From contig NC_070565.1 of NCBI RefSeq assembly GCF_026914185.1, forward strand, positions 1,054,001 through 1,118,000: 64,000 nt of DNA, written 5' to 3'. Below are positions 55,973 through 64,000 of this stretch, one piece after another. Position 1 is the stretch's first letter; each line of letters starts with the position of its first letter. The translations under genes were made by a program, and so were the position numbers. Source of the DNA: Puccinia triticina. Lineage: Eukaryota; Basidiomycota; Pucciniomycetes; Pucciniales; Pucciniaceae. The notes under the pieces are model-generated. The model did not search any database. It was given only the letters and a program-made list of their open reading frames with translations, and was not told the DNA's origin.

Positions 55973-57903
55973 GTATATTTCAAGGGAAGAGGGATCACAA
56001 TGCAAATTTGAAGCCAGTTGTAATCTGTTTGTGTAAGAGATGTGAAGTTCTTCACTGGAGAGAGAGAGGAAAAGGCTTGTATGAGATAATTAGAGTCTCC
56101 AGAGTTCTGAATCCAGAAGTCCTTTTGCGTAAATGGGCAGCTAGCTCAGCATGAGAGATATGCAGTTCTCCTATGCATCTCAAAAGACAAACAGGGAACT
56201 ACACATGGGCAATGGGACAGTTCACATTTGACCGTGACCACTGCTGGTTTCCTTACGTAGCACTGCTTGCTAGTTTCAGAGATTTATTAACTTCCCAGTC
56301 AAATTGACTTGAGCTTGTAAGTTGAAACCTAAAATGCTCTGCTGGTTTGAAATTTTCCTGTTGCTGTAGAATTTCAAATGTGAACCATCCTAATGGGGGG
56401 ACAACCCTCTCATTTCAAAGCTCTTGAGCAATCTGCCAATGCCCTGGTGATGATGAGTGGATTCTGCAGTCATTGAAGTCTTGTTGCCCCCACCAATTAT
56501 CGAACTTAGCATGCCACAAGTCCCTTGCCTGCCGGGGGGCGCGGTGCAAAGCGCCTTGCACAAAGTGCGACCTCCCGTCAGGGAGGGACTTGCATGGAAT
56601 CCCTGATTCCTGGCGTGAGAGCCCCGCGTACAGCTCTTAGTTTTTGCAGGTGTCCAACTTTGTGCCCCCAAAAACCCCACTTCCCAAAAGAACTGACTCC
56701 CGCCCTGGATACCAGAGAAAGGCATGTTTCTCCTCTTTAATTTGGCGGAAGTCACAGGCTGAAAGCACTTGGTTCATGGCCTGGAGAGCAGTTTGAAAAA
56801 GGCCTCTTTTTGAGATGCATTCCTGCTGATGTAAGCAAGAATGCAGTATTCAACTGCCTTTCAATAGTTTGAAACAGATTTTGATACAAAGCCACATGTA
56901 TTTACAAAAAAAAGTTCTCTCAATATGGTCCGCTTTTCTCGGTGTTTGAAAACTTCAAATGCAAGGATCAGGCCTTATATCAACAGCTACAAGGCCTAAA
57001 TTGCATCAGAAGAAGCGCACTCCCAAGCACTTCTTAAGTCCTGAGGGGCAGCCTCAGCGGGCTGACGGTTGAGTTACAAAAAATGAAAAAGTGAAAAAAA
57101 GCCTGATACAGGCTGATATTCCTGGGGCTCTCAGGCCAGATACAGGTTTTTGCGGGTAAGCCTCTCTGTGAGACAGAGACCCTGCGGGGCTGCCTCACTG
57201 GGAGGCTTTGTTAAGCTCGACCAATTATGGTGTTCAAAGTTGGTTTGCATAATTTTATGCATGCATAAATCATAAAATCATAAAAATATTTTGGTGAGGA
57301 AATTTTGTATTACATAATCAGACAGTCATATCCCCTGCAAAAAAGATTTTATGATTTTATGATTTATGCATGCATAAAATTATGCAAACCAACTTTGAAC
57401 ACCATAATTGCATAAGATTTTTTTACATAAAATCATAAACTGCAATTTTGGCTGGGAGATGTCATTCTAAGTTTTATGCAGGCTGACATCTCCCAGCCAA
57501 AATTGACTTATAAATCCACAAAGTGGTAAGCAAGTTCTGCCAAGCTTAAACAGCCTCTCTGGAGGAGAGCCCCGCAGGGTCTCTAGGAAGGACTGACTAA
57601 GTTTGAAGTTCCGCCGACCGCAGGTGGGGAGCAGCGCCCCGGACCCCGCTCAGCGAGCAAGCCAAGTCGAAGGACGCATGCCTCTCCAGCAGTTCTTGCA
57701 TACTTTTTGGTTCGCATTACCAAACAATAACAACAAGTACAAAAAGACAATAGGTGATGGATTTTTTTTGCAATGATAGGGAAGAAGACAAAGTGGAGAT
57801 TGATGTGATGTACAAACTTTGCCAAAACAACAAATTTCGACAACCCATTACAGTACAGGGACTAGAAAAACAATCAATGTAATGCTGTCAAGGTTAGAAT
57901 GAA
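55973..57903. other. Gene-free stretch with several small repeats
   Basis: Contains GC-rich dispersed repeat pieces at 56520-56600 (CGCGGTGCAAAGCGCC), 57160-57225 and 57545-57600 (CCTGCGGGGCTGCC and its inverse), an inverted pair TTTTGGCTGGGAGATGTCA/TGACATCTCCCAGCC at 57446-57510, and the MITE at 57228-57404. No supported gene; the right end is the 3' flank of HSP78. Confidence 0.45.
57228..57404. mobile_element. 177-bp TA-flanked hairpin MITE, TGGTGTTCAAAGTTGG ends
   Basis: Arms of ~60 bases are almost perfectly inverted, rich in ATAAAATCATAAA and the palindrome TTATGCATGCATAA. TA lies on both sides. Same terminus family as 12699-12878. Confidence 0.7.
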
Positions 57904-60900
57904 TTACTCGGAAACCACTTTCAACTCTTTTCTTGGAGGTTGATCATTATTATCCTTTGTGGTATGACCGGAATGGGAATCTTTCGAAGCATATGCTGGA
58001 TGGAGTTGGGGGATTTGGAGCTGATTGCCTGAGGATGCTAGATCTATTTTAACGAGGTCCATGTCACTATGTACGAGCGCAAAAAAGTCCAGCCGAGTCA
58101 TCAGCATCAATCCGCACGAGCACTCCTGCCCAATTTCGCCACTTACCGAATCGTGCCATCCAATAGGGCAGCGGCCAACGGCTGTCGTAGTTCTTTGGCC
58201 AATGTCCTGTTCAGCGCACGCGCGCCATAGATGCTATCGTAGCCCTGGTCAGCCAGCCAAGTCTTAGCCTTATCGGCCACTTCTAGCGTGATGTGTCGGT
58301 CGGAGAGGATCGCCTGGAGCTCGTGTAGCCGGATATCGACGATCTGGCGGACGGACTCCTTGGCCAAGGAGTTGAAAACGACAAGCTCATCCAGACGATT
58401 GATCAGCTCGGGTGGGTAGGACGCTTCGACCACTTTTTTGACGGCCGCCTTCGTCGCCTCGGTCACCTGTCCAGTCTTGCGGTCTATTGCACCGGATTGG
58501 TTGAGGATTGACGCCCCAAGGTTCGAGGTGAGGACTATGATCGTGTTGCGGAAATCCACCTTTCGTCCTTGTGAGTCTGTCAAGGTGCCTTCATCCAAAA
58601 TCTGAAGCAGAATGTTTGCCACTTCCTTGTGCGCCTTTTCGAACTCGTCCAACAACACTAAACTGAACGGCTTTCTCCGCACTTGCTCGGTTAATTGACC
58701 CTGTGGAGTTGAAGAGTCCATCATAACAATTTCTGAGTTGGGCAAACGTTGTGACAGGCTCTGCCAATGATAAGTCACTTACGGCGTCCTCATAGCCTAC
58801 GTAGCCGGGAGCTGCTCCGATTAAGCGAGATACTGTATGCTTTTCCGAGTATTCTGACATACTTAATTTATCAATGTAACATTTGTCAATTACGTTCCGG
58901 AAGCTGTCAGTTTGAAAGATGTAGTCTTTGGGTGAAAAACTAATGTGTACATACTTGATTTGGATGAGAGACTTTGGAGTATCAAACAGGAAGCCCGCCA
59001 GTGTTTTACAAAGCTCCGTCTTCCCAACTCCCGTGGGGCCCAAAAACAGAAAGCTGGCGATCGGACGAGTAGGAGGGTTGAGTCCAGCGCGAGTGAGTCG
59101 AACAGAATCAGCGATCCTTGCAAGGGCTTCGTCTTGCCCGACGACCCTCTTGCGTAACTCAGATTCCATGCTAAGAAGCCTTTCGCGTTCGCCCTTGATC
59201 AGGTTGCTGACAGGGATTCCGGTCATCTTGGCTACCACCCGTGCAATGTCATTGGAGGTGACTCGGTTGGAGACCAAGAGAGTGGCATCAGAAAGTTCCT
59301 TATCGTCCTCATCTTCCATCTTTTCTGCTTCCTTGATGCTTCGCTCTAACTCGGGAATGACGCCAAAAGCTAATTCTGAAGCCCGTTGGTAATTTTGAGC
59401 CCTATGACATCAAGAAGAGTCGTCAGAGCTAAAACCCAACATTGACGGAAAAAGTAAATGATCTCTTTAGATGTACCTCTGAGCTTCAACCAATTCCATC
59501 GTAGCATCTTGAAGCCTGACTTTGAGATTCTTGACTTCGTCGAGCTTCTGCTTCTCGTTTCTCCATTTTTCATTGAGAGCCGTAGCTTCTGTCTCACAAT
59601 TGGATATCTCTTGCTTGATCTTGGTGATCCGGTTCTGAGAGTATTCATCCTTGTCGTTCTTTAAGGATTCGAGCTCTATCTGCAGGGTCGTGATCTGGCG
59701 TTCAAGGCTTTCGAGCTGGTCGGGCTTGCTTTCCTGTAATAATCTCAGCGAAGAGGCGGCTTCGTCCACCAAATCAATAGCCTGATATCGAGAGTGGTTA
59801 TGATCAGTTGTCATCGGCTACCTGTGGCGACGGTTGAAGCTGAACAGTAAAACTGTTTAATTCTTGGGATAAAGTCCGTACCTTGTCAGGTAAGAAGCGC
59901 TCTGAAAGTAGGGAAAGGGCTTCAGTTTAGTCTCATCATTATGCACGAGAAATTGAGGGCGCAGATTATACCTGAGATATACTGATCAATTGGAGGTGAG
60001 CCAACAGACGTTGATCAGCTCTCGATAGTTTTGGCCCCAAAGAATAAGAAAAACATTCCGCAAAATCGGATAAATGACTCACCCTATTTGAGTATGCGGC
60101 TGCTGTTACCAGAGCGCCGTCAGAGATACTCACACCATGATGCCTAGAGAGATCAAGAGTGACTTGAGCATTTATTGAATTGGAAGCAAGTGAACAGATC
60201 TTACACCTCGTATCTGGGTTTGAGACCTCTCAGGATACTGATTGTTTCGTTTACGCTGGGTTCGTTGACCAGGACAGACTGAAACCTCCTCGCAAGAGCA
60301 GGATCTTTCTCTATCTTGCGATATTCGTCCAGGGTAGTACTACCGGCCAACTGCAAGCCTGTGATAAGCTTTCTGGTAAGCGAGCTGTACGATGGGGCTT
60401 GGATGAGATGCGATGTGAAAGCTTACCCCGAGCCAACGCTGGCTTAATCATGTTGGCCGCATCAATTGAGCCCTCTGCCTTGCCGAGGTTCAGCAGGGTA
60501 TGAATCTCGTCAATAAATACGATAACTTTTCCCTCTTGGGCCTGGCACCACACAGATTGGTTTAGCTGGTGTTCATCTAGAGTTAAGGCAGTTATAATTA
60601 CCTCGATATCTGCCAGCAGAGCTTTAAACTTTTCCTCGAAAGCACCCCGAAGCGCAGTCCCAGAGACCAACGTTGCAAGATCAATTGAGATTACTGTTCA
60701 CAAGCAAAGTTGTAAGCTTCTTTTTTGTGCGAGAGCAGAAGATATATTATTTATGCTGGTACAGGAGAGCTGACCTCGCTTTCCCTGGATGCTTTCAGGT
60801 ACTTCTTTGTTCAATATACGTTGAGCCAGGCCTTCCATGATCGCGGCTGTTGCAACATCAGACTTGGGTGAGTAACAAGGTTAATACGCTCGACATGATA

Positions 60901-61424
60901 TACACAAGTCTACTTACTTTTCCCGACTCCTGCTGGGCCAATGAGGATAGGATTGGACTAGTGATGAGGGATTAGTAGGCAAGTCATCTCAGAAGCTGAA
61001 TGCGCATACATACCTTTGTCCTGCGAGACAAGATCTGGATCGACCTTTTGATTTCCTCAGTCCGACCGATACATGGATCTAGTTCGCCCTTTTTAGCCTT
61101 CTCGGTCAAATCAATGCCGAATTCTTTGAGAGCATCGCCGGCTTTTCTTTCCGGCTGTTGTCCGAATATGTTTCCCAGCGGGAATCCTCCTCGAGGAGGC
61201 GAGGGCCCATTGGCATATTGCTTCGGGCTTTGGCTGAACCGTCGCGCCGATGAAAGATGATTCGAAAGCTTGTGTCCAGTCAGACCGTTTGATCGGGTCC
61301 TTGGATGATGTGTCAAATGGGAAACCGAACGCATCCCTTGGTAAATAAGGCTATTGCTGGCTGCATTCCAGACACCCCATCGAGGATGTCCCAGTGATCC
61401 AGATACCGCCCGATGTGTGAACAT
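57904..61424 (-). CDS. HSP78: Mitochondrial ClpB/Hsp78 AAA+ disaggregase, 840 aa, 14 exons
   Basis: Exons: 61424-61014, 60957-60918, 60846-60775, 60693-60602, 60541-60427, 60358-60205, 60143-60083, 59981-59972, 59901-59882, 59781-59477, 59401-58955, 58861-58783, 58700-58147, 58066-57904. The total is 2523 nt, an exact multiple of three. The Arg/Ser-rich N-terminus (~60 residues, e.g. [10 protein letters not shown]) is a mitochondrial presequence. There is no ClpB N-domain, as in yeast Hsp78 (811 aa). NBD1 has Walker A GPAGVGKT (~143) and Walker [11 protein letters not shown] (~215); the coiled-coil M domain is exon 10 (~325-427). NBD2 has Walker A GPTGVGKT (~548), [22 protein letters not shown], Walker [10 protein letters not shown] (~620) and sensor-2 GARALNR. 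This ATP-driven ring refolds aggregated matrix proteins with mitochondrial Hsp70. Introns are 56-101 nt. Exons 8 and 9 are only 10 and 20 nt. No defect seen. Confidence 0.93.
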
Positions 61425-61561
61425 TTGTGTTTTTACGATGACTTCCTAGGTATGTATCGACTTCGCGTGAATTTCAGTCTGAGGTGGATGTGACCACGAG
61501 ATGCCGAAGGTATGGACAGGTCGTATGGCATGCCCTGGTCCGCGCTTCTGGTGTTGCAGTT

Positions 61562-61830
61562 TTATACTTCGACTTCAAAGAACGGGGCCAACATGGATAT
61601 TTCCCGGTTTCCGTTCAGCATATCTGCCTCGACGCCTGTGGATGCTGCTATCAGGTTCTCGAACGCAAACTTGTCTCCAGGATGTATGCGCTTCTGTGAG
61701 ATGTCGAAATCATTCAATGAGGTTCTAGCTGGTTCTAGTGCATACAGTTGCGAGGGGCATATGGAGTAAACCCCCGGGGGTCCCCGGTTCGGAATTTTGG
61801 ATCTGGGAGGAAAAAAAAAAACCGGGAGAT
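61562..61830 (-). CDS. Possible coding remnant upstream of HSP78
   Basis: A minus-strand frame reads ...LNDFDISQKRIHPGDKFAFE... and ends at a stop near 61562. The composition is protein-like, but there is no start, no motif and no neighbour supporting it. It may be a 3' exon of an unrecognised gene, a pseudogene or chance. Confidence 0.2.
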
Positions 61831-62134
61831 TCAGCCTAATTTGGCAGGATCTGACAGTGAATTTCTGAATGAATGACCTCTGGGATGGTCTTGAGTCCCA
61901 AGGAGAAGCAGCCAGTGATGCCCATGTGTGGATCAAACAGAACCTTGGCAGATCATCCTTGAAGACATATGTACCTGGGCAAGAACAGAAGCGACTGTGC
62001 CAAGAGTAAAAGTGGCGGGCTGCAGGTTGGAAAACCCATCCGCTGATGATTGATCTTTGAACGTGGTTGTCTCGCGCCATCAAGTTTGTTATGCACCTCG
62101 CCTATGTTCACATTGTGTGAAGGGTGATGAGAGG

Positions 62135-62194
62135 ATTCTGAAGAGGGCACTTGGACTCTGTAGCATTCTGAAGAGGGCACTCGGACTCTGTAGC
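62135..62194. repeat. Direct duplication, 2 x 30 bp
   Basis: ATTCTGAAGAGGGCACTTGG... (30 bases) occurs twice in tandem with one difference. A T-poor run of 19 A follows at 62326-62344. Confidence 0.8.
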
Positions 62195-62604
62195 TATGGG
62201 CTTATGAGTGCTCAGACCCCATGGCTATGGGTTTATGAGCTCCATAGTCATGGAATTACAGCTTATAAATCCATAATCATGGGTTTATGGCATGTACTTA
62301 GCAGCGGGTTCGTAATGTAGGGGCCAAAAAAAAAAAAAAAAAAACTGGCTGGTCAGAAACCTTAGCCTAGATAGAACTAGAATCTACAGCCTCCAAAAGG
62401 CCCAAAACTATCATTTACATGTTGTAGTAAACCCATATGCATGGGCTTAATTTGGCCTGCGTCTCAGATTTGATTTTGCAGGCACCTGTGGGCACCTCTA
62501 AACCCCATAGTATGCAGTTACTCAGAACCCATATTAAGTGACTGCATACCGCCTTTCTGGCAGGCAAAATAAAAACCCTGGGAAACCCAGGATACCCAAA
62601 AAAC

Positions 62605-62700
62605 CCTAACTTAACACAAGCCCCTCTTTGGAGGGCCTGGTACAGCCTGGCTGGCGCAAAGCGCCCCTCGCAAAGCAAGCCTCCAAAGGAGGGACTTGCG
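62605..62700. repeat. Dispersed GC-rich hairpin repeat
   Basis: CCCCTCTTTGGAGGGCC and GCCTCCAAAGGAGGGAC bracket CCTGGCTGGCGCAAAGCGCC. Same family as the fragments at 13250, 22025 and 56520. No target duplication seen. Confidence 0.6.
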
Positions 62701-63189
62701 CCGTATACCCCCCTACTCGCCCTACTCTTTTTGGCATTTGGCAGGGCATTATTTTAGAAACACTATCAAATCTGATCCTCTTAACCTTTTTTTTTTCTTG
62801 TTTGGTGTTCCATGACCGTCTGCTTATCCCCTACTACCCTGCCACGTCTCAGTCTCCCACCGACTTTAAAAGTGGTTTTTTTATTGTTTTTCAAACCTGA
62901 AAGCTGGTTTGAAGCGCTGCTGTGGCCGGATTTTGGTTTTACATATATTCTCCATCCTTCCAATACATACTTGAGATACAGAGCACGTGACCTCCACAAT
63001 CTTCTCACCCAATCTGGGCCAATAAGATAGTCTCAAACTTTGGGTCTTAAAAAGTACAGGCCATTTGCATCACTCCTGGTCTCAGAGCACCGGGTGTCTT
63101 CATGAGCCTAAACACACACCCGGTGCTTTCCTATCGCATCCACCTGGCTAAGGCCTTTAAGTTTGCATACAGCATACTGCACCAGCAGT

Positions 63190-63440
63190 GGGATAGCATC
63201 AAACCCATTTAGTGTGCCCCCTTATTGCTTCCGCACCCTCCTCAGAGTGAAATTTGGGTCTCATGTCTAGTGGGTCTGGTATGACGCTTCCATCTGGCTT
63301 TGGCCGGTCAACTTTCAAGAAGATTGTGTCATAAGCTCATCTCTTCAGCATACTCTTTGCCGGGATAGCGGCAAACCCATTGGGTGTGCCCCCTTATCTC
63401 TTCCGCACCCTTTTCAGGGTGAAATTTGGGTTGTCTTAAA
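63190..63440 (-). repeat. Two tandem ~172-bp units that downstream-flank the helicase fragment
   Basis: Two copies of a block with CCAAATTTCAC, GGGTGCGGAAG and AATAAGGGGGCACAC lie about 172 bases apart. On the minus strand both read as RPKFHxExGAExIRGHTxWV, so they may derive from a repeated coding sequence. They are truncated and not in frame with the helicase segment. Confidence 0.5.
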
Positions 63441-63761
63441 ATACATCTCCGAGATCCTGGTCTTCCCAAACCCGGTGCCAGCTTGAACAAAACAGTTCTC
63501 CCCGCGAGCAAGAGCAGACACAGTTTGTACCTGTAGAGGCTTGGGTTCATCGTGATAAAATTCCTTTGACGCCGAGCTGATGTAGCTAGATAGTAGTTCA
63601 TCGCTGAGGCCTGTAATCCTTTTTGGTAGTGAGACAGCTATTTTTTTTACGGAAGTGATGTCGTAGTCGTTTTCCATGGCGAGTTGGCCAAGATCTGTGT
63701 TCAATAAGTTGGATGAAGCTTTTGTTAAACTTCTGGCGAACTGGATGACACAAACAGACAT
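63414..63761 (-). pseudogene. Truncated helicase-like protein, Walker A region only
   Basis: The frame starts MSVCVIQFARSL and reaches ...FYHDEPKPLQVQTVSALARG, then Walker A QAGTGFGKTRISEMYF. This is the start of a superfamily-2 (RecQ/DEAD-like) helicase domain of a kind I recall as amplified in rust genomes. Homology stops right after EMYF where the ~172-bp repeat begins, so motifs Ia-VI are missing. It could be a gene broken by repeat DNA or a 5' exon whose donor I cannot see. Confidence 0.6.
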
Positions 63762-64000
63762 TCACCCCTGGTGGCATTCAGATGAGGCTTGGAATATTTG
63801 TACATCATTGCCTATGTGCATAGTGGAAAGCCACCGGTCACAGTACAGGAGGTGGTATCATGACACTTGAGTGCTTTAAAATCTATCAATTTGAAGATAA
63901 AAAATGGGGAGCAAATCCAGCATCTATGATAAGTATACTACAAGATGCAGGAGAAGCAGGCGGTCATATGGCTCCGCCAAAGCTTCATGGTATTCCTTAA

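Noticed and set aside
58067..58146. A premature end of HSP78 at the in-frame TAA after DGTIR
   Set aside because: GTAAGT at that point is a donor; using the acceptor GTACATAG restores the expected ClpB C-terminus (DMDLVKIDL) and makes the total length divisible by three.

Overview
The window is eukaryotic and looks like a repeat-rich accessory region of a rust fungus (Pucciniales, probably Puccinia or a close relative). Direct signs are short (56-100 nt) GT-AG introns, a mitochondrial Hsp78/ClpB chaperone gene cut into 14 exons, Ty1/copia and PIF/Harbinger elements, and many hairpin repeats. The genus is an inference from general knowledge of such genomes, not from a search. No prokaryotic features are present.

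Layout. 0.3-7.4 kb is a nest of inverted-repeat elements: a TIR-bounded block of palindromic minisatellites (334-2202), a fold-back repeat whose arms carry a tRNA-like sequence, and two CACTG-ended elements with 3-bp target duplications and minisatellite interiors inserted in copies of that fold-back. A solo LTR (7907-8631) follows. At 14.0-16.1 kb lies an unrecognised four-exon gene with an unresolved 5' end, and at 16.9-17.5 kb a small two-exon gene for a predicted secreted protein. 22.8-27.4 kb is a decayed copia element with 100-bp LTRs. 33.9-44.7 kb holds a coiled-coil protein gene, a young copia element with 780-bp LTRs (36147-41953), an intact four-exon SAM-like protein gene and a broken Harbinger transposase. 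57.9-61.4 kb is HSP78, the one clear housekeeping gene. A truncated helicase gene lies near the right end.

The most interesting content is a family of four paralogous, apparently intact genes for predicted secreted proteins: 20031-21231 (-), 28452-29920 (+), 47240-48689 (-) and 52460-54362 (+). All have the same architecture: a signal-peptide exon, one unusually long first intron, a middle exon, a short second intron and a large last exon. The exon phases agree and each model adds up to an exact multiple of three (255, 323, 316 and 333 aa). I do not recognise the family; secreted effector candidates are the natural hypothesis. Three of the four lie next to a 606-aa gene (49732-51945) or its pseudogene fragments, and two blocks (about 18.5-21.3 and 45.2-48.7 kb) are segmental duplicates. 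Small transposons sit in this family's loci, and comparing paralogs shows the empty sites.

The transposons also show recurring mechanisms. Both copia elements have, directly after the 5' LTR, a sequence complementary to the 5' half of a tRNA ending in the anticodon loop (tRNA-Lys and tRNA-Tyr), as expected for half-tRNA priming. Two unrelated inverted-repeat elements share a CAACA(C/G)TG terminus and exactly 7-bp target duplications. All exon boundaries were worked out by eye from splice signals and reading phase, and no homology search was run.
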